A stretch of 64,000 nucleotides of DNA from CAXMQZ01 sp963719055 (GCA_963719055.1 CAVRAU010000008.1:248001-312000); one strand, 5' to 3'; shown: positions 37,871-47,818, counted from the first letter of the stretch. Numbers and translations: made by a program. The notes: generated from the letters alone by a model not told the origin.

Positions 37871-38531
37871 CTACCGCGTCACCCAGGTATCGAGCCTGAA
37901 CTCCCTGCGGATGCGCTCAGCCACGGTCTCGGCGTTGGCCAGTTGGGAATACGGGCCGATCCGTACCCGCATCATGGTCTGACTGCCCACCTCCACCGGG
38001 GACAAGAAAGCCGGATAGCCGCCGTCGGTCAGTTGCGCCGAGCAGCTTGCGAGCCTGGACCGCATCGGCTGAGGAGAAGACCTGGATGACATACCCGCTG
38101 GTAGCAGGAGCGGGGGCCTCCGAAGTCTCAGGCGTGGTCTGGGTCGGCGCTGGTGCCGAAGCTCGCGGCTCGGCTGCGGCGACCGCCGTTGCAGCCTCGA
38201 CTTCACGCCCACCGAGGTCCTCGAGCAGGGTGGTCTCGGGCTGCGGCTCGTCGGCCATCTCGGCGAGGCTCGGGCCGTCCGGCTGCGCCGCCTCTTCATC
38301 GGCGAAGAAGTGAAGCTCCTTCACCGCGGAGCCCTCCTCGGGAGCCGCCGCAGACTCGAGTGAGCCCTGCTGGGCCAGATCCACTACCGCCAACGGTGCG
38401 TCCCGCTGCCCCACCCAGACTCCAGAGAAGAAGGCCGCCACCACACAGATCAGCAGGACCACGAAAACGATCAGGACCTGCCTGTTGGTGAGAGCGATCT
38501 CGTAATAGCTTGGCTCGTGCGATTGACTCAC
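37871..38531 (-). CDS. SPOR-domain membrane protein (frameshifted)
   Basis: 219 aa after one correction. It has a short cytoplasmic N terminus, a single membrane helix (QVLIVFVVLLICVVAAFFSGVWVG), an Ala/Pro/Glu/Thr-rich periplasmic spacer and a C-terminal SPOR domain (SGYVIQVFSSADAVQARKLLG ... MMRVRIGPYSQLANAETVAERIR), which binds denuded glycan strands at septa. The layout is that of FtsN/DedD-type division proteins. The frame breaks near 38040. It lies 11 bases upstream of lnt. Confidence 0.8.
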
Positions 38532-38558
38532 AACTGGGCTTACCCCCGCAGGTCCAGT

Positions 38559-39317
38559 CTAGCCGCCACCCTTCGACTCTTGAAATGCCTTGAAAAGGTC
38601 GATGGGAATGGGGAACAAGATGGTCGAGTTTTGCTCGGCAGCGATCTCCGTCAGCGTCTGAAGATATCGCAGCTGAAGTGTCGTTGAATTGCGACTGATG
38701 ATATCGGCGGCTTCCGCCAGCTTCGTCGAGGCCTGCATCTCGCCCTCCGCGTGGATGATCTTGGCTCGCTTCTCGCGCTCAGCTTCGGCCTGTCTGGCCA
38801 TGGCACGCTGCATCTCCTGGGGCAGGTCGACGTGTTTGACCTCGACCGAAGAGACTTTGATTCCCCAGGGATCCGTATGGGCATCGATGATGGACTGGAG
38901 CTGATCGTTGAGCTTCTCACGATCCGACAGCAACTCGTCTAGGTCCGCCTGGCCCAGGATCGAGCGCAACGTGGTCTGCGCCATCTGACTGGTCGCGAAG
39001 AGATAATTCTCCACCTCGACCACCGCCTTGAGGGGGTCGACCACGCGGAAATAGACCACGGCATTGACCTTCACCGAGACGTTGTCCTTGGTGATCACAT
39101 CCTGCGATGGAACATCGTGCACCACGGTCCTCAGCGGGATCTTGACCATGCGGTCGATGGGCCAGAAGATCAGAACGAGGCCTGGTCCCTTGGGCTTGCC
39201 CAGCAGCCTGCCAAGCCGAAATACCACTGCCCTCTCGTACTCGTTCAAGATGTTGATCCAGCGGCTGAGAAACACCAATCCCAGAAACACCACGACTGCC
39301 AGTCCGTAGAGCGTCAT
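38559..39317 (-). CDS. Slipin (SPFH/stomatin-family) protein
   Basis: A 252-aa membrane-anchored SPFH protein: one N-terminal helix (LYGLAVVVFLGLVFLS), then the band-7 domain (YERAVVFRLGRLLG, GPGLVLIFWPIDRMVKIPLRT, DVITKDNVSVKVNAVVYFRV). An Ala/Glu-rich coiled coil follows (QRAMARQAEAEREKRAKIIHAEGE). Slipins oligomerise in the membrane and are usually partnered by NfeD proteins. The NfeD gene directly upstream overlaps it by four bases (ATGA), the classical operon. Confidence 0.93.
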   Translation of the reverse strand: MTLYGLAVVVFLGLVFLSRWINILNEYERAVVFRLGRLLGKPKGPGLVLIFWPIDRMVKIPLRTVVHDVPSQDVITKDNVSVKVNAVVYFRVVDPLKAVVEVENYLFATSQMAQTTLRSILGQADLDELLSDREKLNDQLQSIIDAHTDPWGIKVSSVEVKHVDLPQEMQRAMARQAEAEREKRAKIIHAEGEMQASTKLAEAADIISRNSTTLQLRYLQTLTEIAAEQNSTILFPIPIDLFKAFQESKGGG

Positions 39318-40705
39318 ACGACTTCTCCTCCTGTTTCAGACGAGACACTATCCAACTTTCTTACCTCGAGGGTCAAACCGTCGACCGCCACGACTCCTAC
39401 AGGCGAGCCGGCGGCGATGGGCTGGCGGGATACGGCATTCCAGAGCTCACCATGGACAAAGACCTTGCCCTCGTTTTCAATCGTTGTTCTAGCCACGCCG
39501 TGTTTATGGATCAGCCCCTCGGCTCCTGTCGCGACCTGGGAACTGTGCACCCGCACCACCAAAGTGACAAGAAGTACCACTACCAGCAGGGTGAAGACCG
39601 CCATGCTGACGATGACCTCGAGGCTCACCCGAATCGCCGGATCAGCGCTCTTGAACAGCATCAAGGAACCGAGCACCAATGAGATCACTCCCGCCACCGT
39701 CAACAGGCCGTAACTCACCACCTTGACCTCGGCGATAAAGAAGATCATCGCCAGAATGATCAGGGCAATACCAGCATAGTTGACCGGCAGCACAGAGAGA
39801 GCAAAAAAGGCCAGGATCAGACAGATGCCCCCCACCACGCCCGGCAGAATCGCTCCGGGGTTGGAGAGCTCGAAGTAAAGACCCAGACCACCCAGGGTCA
39901 TGAGGATGTAGGCAATATTGGGGTGAGCGATGGCCGACAAGAACCGCTGAAAGCCCGACATCTCCAGTGTGGCGATCGCCGCCCCGGCAGTCTCGAGAAT
40001 GCGGACCTCGTCTCCATCCCGCGAGACCTCCAAGCCATCGATCTCCCGCAGGAGAGCTGGCAGATCGTCGACCACCAGGTCGATCAGATCGTTCTCCAGA
40101 GCCTCGTCGGCGGTAAAAGATCGGCTCTCCACCACCGCGGCTTCGGCCAGCTCGGCGTTGCGCCCGTTGCGATGGGCCAGAGAGCGAATGGTCGCCGCCG
40201 CGTCCTCTTCGACCTTTTCCCCCATGGTGCCCTCGATCTCTTCGCCGCCACCTCCGACGGGATGAGCCGCACCCGTATTGGTGCCGGGCGCCATGGCGGC
40301 CACATCCGCCGCCATGAGAAGAAAGAATCCGGCCGAGGCGGCCTGTGAACCGGAAGGGGAGACATACACGACGACTGGCGTGTCGGCGCTCAGCATCGCG
40401 GTAAAGATGTCACGGGTGGACGTCAGGAGACCCCCAGGGGTCGACAGCTCCATGACAAACGCGTCTGCCTGGCGTCGATCGGCTTCAGCCAACGACTCGA
40501 TGACGAACTCGGCCGTCACCGGGTGGATGATGGCATCGACCGTGATCCGGACCACCGACGGCGTGTCTTCGATTTCGTCCGCCTGCGTCTCCTCCTGAGC
40601 GCCAAGGGGAACCACGGCAGCCAGAGCCGCGACCGCCAGCAGCACCGTCCAGATCGAACGCAGAGGTCTAAATGTCGTCAAGGGATTCTCCAAAAGATTC
40701 ACCAT
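39314..40705 (-). CDS. NfeD-family protein with ClpP-like serine protease domain
   Basis: A 463-aa protein of the long NfeD type. It has a signal segment (WTVLLAVAALAAVVPLGAQ) and a ClpP-class protease domain with the oxyanion ELSTPGGLLTS, nucleophile Ser in PSGSQAASAGFFLLMAAD and the catalytic Lys likely near EGTMGEKVEEDA. Four or five membrane helices (about 270-380) and a C-terminal OB-fold follow (GVARTTIENEGKVFVHGELWNA). Homologues cleave the slipin C terminus; its slipin partner is the next gene. The start at 40705 precedes a plausible signal. Confidence 0.92.
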   Translation of the reverse strand: MVNLLENPLTTFRPLRSIWTVLLAVAALAAVVPLGAQEETQADEIEDTPSVVRITVDAIIHPVTAEFVIESLAEADRRQADAFVMELSTPGGLLTSTRDIFTAMLSADTPVVVYVSPSGSQAASAGFFLLMAADVAAMAPGTNTGAAHPVGGGGEEIEGTMGEKVEEDAAATIRSLAHRNGRNAELAEAAVVESRSFTADEALENDLIDLVVDDLPALLREIDGLEVSRDGDEVRILETAGAAIATLEMSGFQRFLSAIAHPNIAYILMTLGGLGLYFELSNPGAILPGVVGGICLILAFFALSVLPVNYAGIALIILAMIFFIAEVKVVSYGLLTVAGVISLVLGSLMLFKSADPAIRVSLEVIVSMAVFTLLVVVLLVTLVVRVHSSQVATGAEGLIHKHGVARTTIENEGKVFVHGELWNAVSRQPIAAGSPVGVVAVDGLTLEVRKLDSVSSETGGEVV

Positions 40706-40739
40706 CCACGATTCAGTATAGCCCGCACCTCGACAGGCC

Positions 40740-41687
40740 TCAAACCTGAAGCTGTGAACGCAGCCAACCCATTATCTGCGGATAGGGGCCGAGATCGGCG
40801 GCGATCCCGAGATCGAGGTCTCTAGGGAAGCTCAGGTGCCCGCCCTTTTTCGACCAATGACATCGCAGGCTGTCGCTCGACTTTCGAACGGCCTTCTTCA
40901 AGCTCGCGGCCGGAACCATGGGATCCTCCTCGGCAGCCAGCAAGAGAGTCGGGGTCTCGAGTCTCGCCAGATCCGACCCGACGCTGACCGTACGGTAGTA
41001 GTCCCAGGCATCTGCAAAACCGTACCGAGGGGCGATCACCAGGCTGTCGAACTCCACGAAGGTCCTGGCCTCACGAACCTCAGCGACCGTTCTGGCCAGC
41101 GGCCGGCGAGCGGCCACCTCCGTATAGATCTCGAGCAACCGCGCCAGCAGGTAGCGACGATAGATCCACCGGGTCCACGAGTCGATGGTCAGCGCCGCCG
41201 CGGCTAGATCCACGGGCGGGCAGATGGCGACCGCTGCACGCAGACGAGTCGGTGGATGGTCGACGGCAAATCGCAACGTCACATGTCCGCCCAGAGAGAA
41301 GCCCATCACCGCAGTTCTGTCGTAGGCGAGCACCTCGGAGCTGGCAAGGGTCGCCTCGAGGTCCGCCGTCAGACCCGCGTGGTAGATGTCCTCTCCCGTT
41401 CGATCCGCCCCCCGGAGATTCAGGCGTAAACACGAAAGCCCCGAGGCCACAACCTGCGTCGCCGCTGCGATGACGTAGGGGCTGTCGCAACATCCACCCA
41501 GACCATGGACCACGACCACCAGAGCTTGGGCCTCTGGGGGCTCGCTAAGGAGCCCTGTGAGGCGAATCTCACCCAGGTCGGGGTCGATCAGGACGCTCGA
41601 CCAGGGCCTTGAAATCGGCGCTCGCGACGCCCGCAGGGTGCGTCGTAGATAGCCGTTCAGGGTCCGGAGATGACCTGACAAGGGCAC
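40740..41687 (-). CDS. YheT-like alpha/beta hydrolase
   Basis: A 315-aa cytosolic hydrolase of the YheT/EMB8 group. Oxyanion motif VVHGLGGCCDSPYV, then LRLNLRGADRTGEDIYHAG, the nucleophile VMGFSLGGHVTLRFA, the acid in AAEEDPMVP and the His in KKGGHLSFP. The substrate is unknown. It lies between the NfeD gene and the TolB-like gene, with 34 and 30 base gaps, and may share a transcript with the latter. Confidence 0.88.
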   Translation of the reverse strand: MPLSGHLRTLNGYLRRTLRASRAPISRPWSSVLIDPDLGEIRLTGLLSEPPEAQALVVVVHGLGGCCDSPYVIAAATQVVASGLSCLRLNLRGADRTGEDIYHAGLTADLEATLASSEVLAYDRTAVMGFSLGGHVTLRFAVDHPPTRLRAAVAICPPVDLAAAALTIDSWTRWIYRRYLLARLLEIYTEVAARRPLARTVAEVREARTFVEFDSLVIAPRYGFADAWDYYRTVSVGSDLARLETPTLLLAAEEDPMVPAASLKKAVRKSSDSLRCHWSKKGGHLSFPRDLDLGIAADLGPYPQIMGWLRSQLQV

Positions 41688-41717
41688 GTTTCGAGCTCAG
41701 ACAGGCAGTTTTTCGGC

Positions 41718-42839
41718 TCAGTTCGAGGAATCCGAGCCCTCGTTTCGCCAGCTAGCCACAAAGACGTTGGTCTCTCCGGGCTTGCCCTGATTACGATTCG
41801 AAGAGAACGCCAACGACCGACCATCGGGCGAGAAAACGGGAAAGCCATCGAAACCGGGAGAATAGGTAATTCTCTCCAGACCGGTGCCGTCGACGTTGAC
41901 TGCCCAGATGTCGAATTCTCTGCCGCTGGAATCGCCGTGATTGGAGGAAAAGATCACCCGATCCCCGGAGGGATAGAAGAAAGGTGCGAAAGAGGCGGCA
42001 CCCAGTTCGGTCACTTGGCGAACATCGGTGCCATCGGCATCGGCTACGAAGATCTCCAACTTGGAGGGCCGCACCATGTTCTGGTCCAGCAGCCGCCGGT
42101 AGTCGGTGAGCTCGTCCCCTGCCTGCGGCCTGGACGCCCGCCAAACGATCTTCGAGCAGTCCTGGGAGAAAAACGCCCCCCCGTCGTACCCCGGTGTATG
42201 GGTGAGGCGCCGCACATTGCCGCCGTCGGCGTCCATCCGATAGAGCTCCAGGTCGCTATCCCTGGTGGAGGTGAAAAGGATCGAACCATCGACAGAACAG
42301 ATGGTTGCCTCTGCGTCATAGGCCTCGGTCTCCGTAAGACGAACCAGGCCAGAGCCATCGGCGAGGGCGCTGAAAATGTCGAAGCTGTCATAGAGCGGCC
42401 ATACATACCCTTGAGAGAAATCGGGGACCGGCGGGCAGGACTCGCTGTCGAGATGCGTCGAAGAGAAGACGACCCGCTCGCCACCAGCTGTGAAATGGGC
42501 ACAAGTCGTGCGCCCAACTCCCGTCGACACCAAAGCTGGTGTTTCCGGCTCGCCGACCGACATGCGGAAGATCTGGTCACACTCGTAGGGCGGTCGGGTC
42601 GACTGAAAACTCAGCTCCCTGCCATCCGGGGACCAGTACGCTTCGGCATTCTCCCCACCAAAGGTCATTTGCCGGATTTCCGCCAGATGGATCTCCTGGG
42701 GGTGTCGCAACGATTCACCACCGGCCTCTTCGGCGACGAGGACCGGGATCGCGAAAGGGAAAAACCCCAGAACGCCGAGGATGGCATAGACCATGGCCAT
42801 CGTTGGTCGGGTGAGAGTTTCTCGCGTCCTATTCAGCAT
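41718..42839 (-). CDS. TolB-like PD40 beta-propeller protein, exported
   Basis: A 373-aa exported protein with a signal-anchor-like segment (MAMVYAILGVLGFFPFAIPVLVA) and about six PD40/WD40-like repeats of the TolB type (AEAYWSPDGRELSFQST, ICSVDGSILFTSTRDSDLELY, FYPSGDRVIFSSN, DGFPVFSPDGRSLAFSSNR). Function is unknown; such proteins are abundant in Acidobacteria. The ATG at 42839 follows a strong GGGAGGAGCCC. It is divergent from the TPR gene at 43061 across 221 bases. Confidence 0.8.
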   Translation of the reverse strand: MLNRTRETLTRPTMAMVYAILGVLGFFPFAIPVLVAEEAGGESLRHPQEIHLAEIRQMTFGGENAEAYWSPDGRELSFQSTRPPYECDQIFRMSVGEPETPALVSTGVGRTTCAHFTAGGERVVFSSTHLDSESCPPVPDFSQGYVWPLYDSFDIFSALADGSGLVRLTETEAYDAEATICSVDGSILFTSTRDSDLELYRMDADGGNVRRLTHTPGYDGGAFFSQDCSKIVWRASRPQAGDELTDYRRLLDQNMVRPSKLEIFVADADGTDVRQVTELGAASFAPFFYPSGDRVIFSSNHGDSSGREFDIWAVNVDGTGLERITYSPGFDGFPVFSPDGRSLAFSSNRNQGKPGETNVFVASWRNEGSDSSN

Positions 42840-43060
42840 GGGCTCCTCCCTATGGGGATCCTGCCGCTGCGCTGGATGGCTCGAAACCGCTGCCAAGCCC
42901 AAACGGCGAATTGAAGTGCGATTCTATGGAATTTCTCGACAGTGTTGTCGAGACACTGGGAATCAGACGTTCGGAAAGCGCTACCTGGCAAACCTCAACG
43001 CCCTTTGGCTCGGCCTGCGAGACTTGATGGGCTGGATGCCATGCTACGATTTCATGCATC

Positions 43061-44164
43061 ATGCGAAGATCATCTGCGATCCCCGGATGCCGACGGACCC
43101 GGCACAGCCTTTCCAGCCAGACCCTGGTCCGCAGCGCCAGAGGAGGACTCCTGCTTTTTCTCGCTGGTTCTCTCGCCACCCTGGCCGGCACCCCCGCGAA
43201 TCTGCAGGACGCTCTCCAGGCTCAGCGGCTGATGGTGGCAGAGAATCCCACAGACGCCGATCTTCTCAATGACCTGGGCAACTTGCTGGCCCTGGCGGGC
43301 GATCTCGATGAAGCGGAAGAGGTCTATCTGCGAGCACTCGAAATCGCCCCCGAAGACATCGCCTCTCTCTACAATCTGGCCCTGGTACTGATGGAGCAAG
43401 GTCGAGACAAGCCGGCGCAAAAGACCTTGCAGTCGATCCTCGAATTGGAACCGCGGCACGCCTGGACCCACTATCAACTGGGCACCCTTTTTGACCACCA
43501 GAACAACCGCACCAAGGCAGTCCATCACTATGCGGAGGCGTTCGCCGTTGATCGATCCCTGACCTCGCCCAAGGTCAACCCACACATTGTCGAGAACAGT
43601 CTGGCCACAGACGCTTTGCTCAAGGTGTATGTCGAAGACTCGCCTTCGACCCAGGCTCCCAGGATGTACGAGAAACCTGGCAATGTGGCCGAGCTGCTTC
43701 TGCCCCGGGGATCCACGGAGCCCACGGCTGAGCTAGAGTCCGAGCCAGCGGCAGCACCAGAAGCGGCCGCCGAGCCACCCACCAGGCCGCACCGCGCCTC
43801 GTACCCGACACCGACTGCGTCCGACGAGGATTCAGATACGAATTCGGATGGCGCGGAAAGTCGGTCAGACAGGGACCCTCTGGAAGAATCAGACTCGCCG
43901 CCTTCGCCGACTGGCGAGGATGCTGATTCTGAGCCCAGCCAGGCTTCACCTCGAAGACTCGATTCCTCGTCGGTCGAATCCCGACAGTCTCGGCAAACGG
44001 GATCTACCGGCGACCTGGAAGAATCCGAATTCAGTCAGAGCACCTCGGGCGGCGACCCATTCGAGTCGACTGGCAGCTTCATCCCAGGCGTGCAGAGCAC
44101 GGGTCGACTGGATATCGAGCTCCTGCCCGCCGCGGAAGTCGGCCCGGCAGTCAGTCCCACTTGA
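43061..44164 (+). CDS. TPR protein with Ser/Glu-rich disordered tail
   Basis: A 367-aa protein: basic N terminus with a hydrophobic segment (GGLLLFLAGSLATLAGT) suggesting export or anchoring. Three or more TPRs follow at about 58-165 (ADLLNDLGNLLALAGDLDEAE, ASLYNLALVLMEQGRDKPAQK, AWTHYQLGTLFDHQNNRTKAV), then about 150 residues rich in Ser, Glu, Asp and Pro, probably disordered. A scaffold role is likely; partners unknown. Its TGA overlaps the TTG start of the O-antigen-ligase-like gene, so the two are coupled. Confidence 0.75.
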   Translation: MRRSSAIPGCRRTRHSLSSQTLVRSARGGLLLFLAGSLATLAGTPANLQDALQAQRLMVAENPTDADLLNDLGNLLALAGDLDEAEEVYLRALEIAPEDIASLYNLALVLMEQGRDKPAQKTLQSILELEPRHAWTHYQLGTLFDHQNNRTKAVHHYAEAFAVDRSLTSPKVNPHIVENSLATDALLKVYVEDSPSTQAPRMYEKPGNVAELLLPRGSTEPTAELESEPAAAPEAAAEPPTRPHRASYPTPTASDEDSDTNSDGAESRSDRDPLEESDSPPSPTGEDADSEPSQASPRRLDSSSVESRQSRQTGSTGDLEESEFSQSTSGGDPFESTGSFIPGVQSTGRLDIELLPAAEVGPAVSPT

Positions 44165-45396
44165 GCCCCCACACCACAGCCCTTCTACCCATAGCACTGA
44201 TCGCAATCTTGGTGCTCTGGTGCGGGACCTTTCACGGTGCCGCCAGCGCCTCGGGGGCCCTCGCCCATCAAGCCGCAGTGCTTCTGTTCTGCCTCTTGAC
44301 GCCCGGGCTGCGGGATCCCCTCGATTTGGGTACCAGCGCCCGCCTGTTGCCGATCGCTGTCCTCGCCGTGGTGGCGATCAGCTGGTGGTGGTCGCCGGTT
44401 GGCCGCGCCGGGCTCGTCGGTGTCACCTTGTTGCCAGCCTATCTCCTCCTGCCCGGCTCCACGGCCCGCTGCTGGCGAGATCCGCCAGCCCAAAGGGTTG
44501 GCCTTGCCGCCATGTCCTTGCTGACCTCTACAGTCTGTCTGATCGCTCTGATTCGCTGGCAGACGCTGTCACTGTCCCGGGCTTCTCTACCCCTGGGTCA
44601 TCACAATCTTCTGGCAGGCTGGTTGGTTCTGGTGTTTCCTCTGGCCCTGGCTGCAGGCCGATTCCCAGGGGTATCACGGTGGTTAGCCACCGGCACCGGG
44701 GCTTTCGGTCTGGTGACGATGGCAGCTACCGGATCGCTTCTGGGAGCCACGGCCGTTGCCATACAAGCCATCTGCGCAGCCGTCTGGTGGAAGCGCCTGC
44801 GGCTCTGGCTCATACCGGGATTGCTGACCTTCGCTGTTCTGACTTTGCCGCGGCTGCTCTCGATGACGCGAACGACCGACCCGTCGATGCTGGCCCGAGT
44901 GTCCTATCTGGAGGGCGGCTGGCGAGGACTCCTGGAGAGACCGAGCCTGGGATGGGGGCCTGGCGCCGTCCCCTGGACCCTCGGCGAGTTCCTGCGGCCG
45001 GTGGCGGGAATTCTCCCAGCCAGCCAAATCGTCGGGGACCTCCACTCCCTACCCCTACAGGTGGCCTATGAGATCGGAGCCGCGGGCTTGCTGTTGGTTC
45101 TGGCCATTGCAGGGATCTTCTACCTACGACGACGCGAGGAGATGGGGGTTTCAGACGATCCCCTCCAACAACGGGCGGCGCTCCTCGGTCTTCTCGGAGG
45201 GGCGGTCTTCGCCCTCGGCTCGGCCCCCCTGGCAGTCCCCGCTCTGCCGGTCACAGCAGCGGTGGTCACCGGTTTGGCCCTGCCAGGCCAGAGACCGGTG
45301 CCTAGGCGGTACCGTCTGCCGTTTCTGTTGGCCTACCTGTTGATCGCGGCTGCCGTCCTGCTGCCTCTGAGCCAGGGCCCACCTTCGCTACGATGA
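44161..45396 (+). CDS. O-antigen-ligase-like (Wzy_C) membrane protein
   Basis: A 411-aa inner-membrane protein with about eleven hydrophobic helices. The Wzy_C hallmarks are LPLGHHNLLAGWLVLVFPLAL, the periplasmic-loop Arg in ARVSYLEGGWRGLLERPSLGWGPG and the conserved DLHSLPLQVAYEIGAAG. It probably polymerises or ligates an envelope glycan from a lipid carrier. A TTG start is used if the frame begins at the overlap with the TPR gene (TTGA). Followed by another TPR-like gene with an ATGA overlap. Confidence 0.75.
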   Translation: MSPHTTALLPIALIAILVLWCGTFHGAASASGALAHQAAVLLFCLLTPGLRDPLDLGTSARLLPIAVLAVVAISWWWSPVGRAGLVGVTLLPAYLLLPGSTARCWRDPPAQRVGLAAMSLLTSTVCLIALIRWQTLSLSRASLPLGHHNLLAGWLVLVFPLALAAGRFPGVSRWLATGTGAFGLVTMAATGSLLGATAVAIQAICAAVWWKRLRLWLIPGLLTFAVLTLPRLLSMTRTTDPSMLARVSYLEGGWRGLLERPSLGWGPGAVPWTLGEFLRPVAGILPASQIVGDLHSLPLQVAYEIGAAGLLLVLAIAGIFYLRRREEMGVSDDPLQQRAALLGLLGGAVFALGSAPLAVPALPVTAAVVTGLALPGQRPVPRRYRLPFLLAYLLIAAAVLLPLSQGPPSLR

Positions 45397-46040
45397 AGCC
45401 CGCCTTGCATCGACCTCCGGGTAGCGCTCTCGCGAACATCGACCGAGCCCACAGCCTGGACCCCGAATTCCCCCTCTACCTGGCCAGAAGGGCCTGGCTG
45501 GCCAGCGAAGTTCAGGGAGTCGATGACGGACTCGCTGATCAGGCCCGGCAGGCCGCCAAGATGGCACCCGGTCTGGCGCCCCTGTGGCTGGCGGCTGGTG
45601 ATCTCGGCCAACGAGTCGACCGGCCCTGGGCACCCGCCGCCCTGTGGCAGGCACGCAGACTCGATCCTCTATCGCCCCTCGTCCTGTTTCATCTGATGAC
45701 GGTCTTGCAGGATGAGGGCGATGTGGCTCTGCAACTTGGAGAAGCTGCCCTGTCGGCCGAGCCCAGGCTGGCAGCCGCTCGGTGGTGGTGGAGCCATCCT
45801 GAGATGGCAGACCAGATCAGCCGACGTCTGGGAGTGCCGATCCCCAAGCGCATCGACTCGCCGCACCCGGAATCCGTGGTGCTGGCCCTGACCCTGGATC
45901 GGAACCCGGCCCTCTCCTTCTCGCTCTTCGCCTTTCGCCGCTCGCCCTGGCCGGGCCGACTGGCGCCGGTAGATCTGCAAGGCGAAGAATCCACAAGTCC
46001 GAATACTTCTCACCCGCGGCGACCGACCGGGATAGAATAG
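45393..46040 (+). CDS. Small TPR-like protein
   Basis: A 215-aa soluble protein with helical TPR-like repeats (ALANIDRAHSLDPEFPLYLARRAW, PLWLAAGDLGQ, VLFHLMTVLQDEGDVALQLGEAAL). No catalytic motif or signal is seen. Its ATG overlaps the stop of the O-antigen-ligase-like gene. It completes a three-gene TPR-ligase-TPR operon and may be an accessory of that membrane enzyme. Confidence 0.6.
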   Translation: MKPALHRPPGSALANIDRAHSLDPEFPLYLARRAWLASEVQGVDDGLADQARQAAKMAPGLAPLWLAAGDLGQRVDRPWAPAALWQARRLDPLSPLVLFHLMTVLQDEGDVALQLGEAALSAEPRLAAARWWWSHPEMADQISRRLGVPIPKRIDSPHPESVVLALTLDRNPALSFSLFAFRRSPWPGRLAPVDLQGEESTSPNTSHPRRPTGIE

Positions 46041-46088
46041 GTAGTCTGGCTCCGACATTCTTGCTGAACCCATGTCGGGACGCTAATC

Positions 46089-47018
46089 GTGGACAGACTC
46101 GGCAGGCCTACAACCGTGATTACCGCCGTATTGAATCGCAAAGGGGGCGTCGGAAAGACGACCACTGCGGTCAACTTGGCCGCCGCTGTAGCGGCCCTCG
46201 GGTATCGTGTGCTGTTGATCGACCTGGATAGCCAGGCGTCCTCTTCCCTGTCGCTGGGCGTCCCACGCTGGGCTCTCGCCCCGTCCTCGGCAGATGTTCT
46301 GCTGAACTCGACTCCAGCGAACGACGTGGTGCGGGCGACCCGGGTCATGGGTCTCCACCTCATGACGGCCTCGACGGATCTGTCCAGCGTCGATCGTGAG
46401 TTGAGCCCGCTGCCCAACCGCGAAGGCCGGCTGCAGACGGCGCTGCGACCGATTCGAGATCGCTACGACCACATCCTCATCGACTGTCCATCCGTGTCGT
46501 CTCTGGCACCTCTCAACGCCCTGGTGGCTGCGGACTATTACATCGTTCCAGTGGTGCCCCACTATCTGGCGATCGAGGGAGTCCACAACCTGTGCTCATC
46601 GGCCGATCGGCTTCTGGCCCGACTCGGTGTCCCCACGAAGCTCCTCGGTATCGTCCTGACCATGGTCGACTATCGAACCAAGACGACACGCCAGAATGTC
46701 GCTCGTCTGCGCGAGGAATTCGACAACTCGGTGTTCGCGGTAGAGATTCGGATCAATATCCGACTGGCCGAGGCGCCGGCCGTCGGGCAGACGATTTTCG
46801 AGTTCGACGATTCCTCCACGGGTGCCGACGCCTATCGCCTGCTCGCCGAAGAGTTCCTCATGCGATCGCAGGAGCATCAGATCACGGCAGACGGCATGGA
46901 TATTGCTGGACCTTCTGCTGAGGACCCGCGGGAGAGGGTACAAGAAACGCGGGCCTCCAGAGACGATGCCGACCCGCGAGACCGAAGACAAACTCCTTCT
47001 CGCCCTTCCCGTATCTGA
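46089..47018 (+). CDS. Orphan ParA/MinD-family ATPase
   Basis: A 309-aa P-loop ATPase with deviant Walker A LNRKGGVGKTTTAVNLA (signature Lys present), Walker A' LLIDLDSQASSSLSLG and Walker B DHILIDCPSVSS. It starts at a GTG (46089). The last 50 residues are charged and low-complexity. No parB gene or parS-like site lies nearby. Neighbours are a TonB-like protein gene (41 bp downstream) and TPR genes, so positioning of an envelope or protein complex is as likely as DNA partition. Confidence 0.85.
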   Translation: MDRLGRPTTVITAVLNRKGGVGKTTTAVNLAAAVAALGYRVLLIDLDSQASSSLSLGVPRWALAPSSADVLLNSTPANDVVRATRVMGLHLMTASTDLSSVDRELSPLPNREGRLQTALRPIRDRYDHILIDCPSVSSLAPLNALVAADYYIVPVVPHYLAIEGVHNLCSSADRLLARLGVPTKLLGIVLTMVDYRTKTTRQNVARLREEFDNSVFAVEIRINIRLAEAPAVGQTIFEFDDSSTGADAYRLLAEEFLMRSQEHQITADGMDIAGPSAEDPRERVQETRASRDDADPRDRRQTPSRPSRI

Positions 47019-47059
47019 TCCTCTAGGTATCCGCCAACGGTGGCCGAGGCGAGCAGTAC

Positions 47060-47810
47060 ATGTTCGAGAATAGTTCTTCCTGGCAGCAGTACAAGCAAGA
47101 CCGGCCCAAAACCATCAGGGTCCACCTCGGCTACGTACCCGAGCTGGACACCGAGGTGGAGGACCGGGAGGCCAGGACACGCGTCCGGATCGCCATCGCT
47201 GTCGCAGTGATTCTTCATGTCGGTCTGGCCATCGTGACACTGCCCGCAGCTGGCCACCGAACCGCTCCGGGTGGGTCCTCGACGAGACGTCTATGTCGTG
47301 CAGCAAGTACGGTTCAAACCGCCACCGCCCCAAGCGAAGCAGCAGGTGCCCAAGCAGCAAAGAAAGGCGAAGAAGATTCCCATTCCCGACCCTACGCCGG
47401 ACGAACCGGAGCCTCTCGTGGTGGAACAGGTCGATCTGCCGGAGGCCGATCTCTCCGATCTGGATGCCGTCGTCTTTGGCGCCGAGTCCATCCCCTCGAT
47501 ACCCGGTGGGATGGGGCGCTGGCCCATGAAGGTGGGCGGTGGCGTTCTGCCACCGCAGAAGATCTTCACACCCCAGCCGGTCTACACCGAAGAGGCGCGT
47601 CTGGCTCGCATCCAGGGCGTGGTCATTCTCGAGGCCATCATCGATGAGAAGGGTGCCGTGCAGCAGGTCAAGGTCCTCAAGGGTCTACCGCAGGGACTCA
47701 GCGAGTCGGCCGTCAAAACGGCCAGGAAGTGGACGTTCAAACCGGCCACCCTGGACGGTCAACCGGTCCCGGTCTACTTCAACCTGACCGTCCGCTTCTC
47801 CCTCCAATAG
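47060..47810 (+). CDS. TonB-like energy transducer (frameshifted)
   Basis: 249 aa after one correction. It has a cytoplasmic N terminus of about 50 residues, a single membrane helix (RIAIAVAVILHVGLAIVTLP), a Pro-rich linker (RFKPPPPQAKQQVPKQQRK, IPDPTPDEPEPL) and a C-terminal TonB domain (PVYTEEARLARIQGVVILEAII ... SESAVKTARKWTFKPATLDGQPVPV). TonB carries proton-motive energy to outer-membrane receptors. An extra C in CTGCCC near 47243 breaks the frame. No exbB/exbD is in the window. It is convergent with kbl. Confidence 0.85.
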
Positions 47811-47818
47811 GCTCGAGC

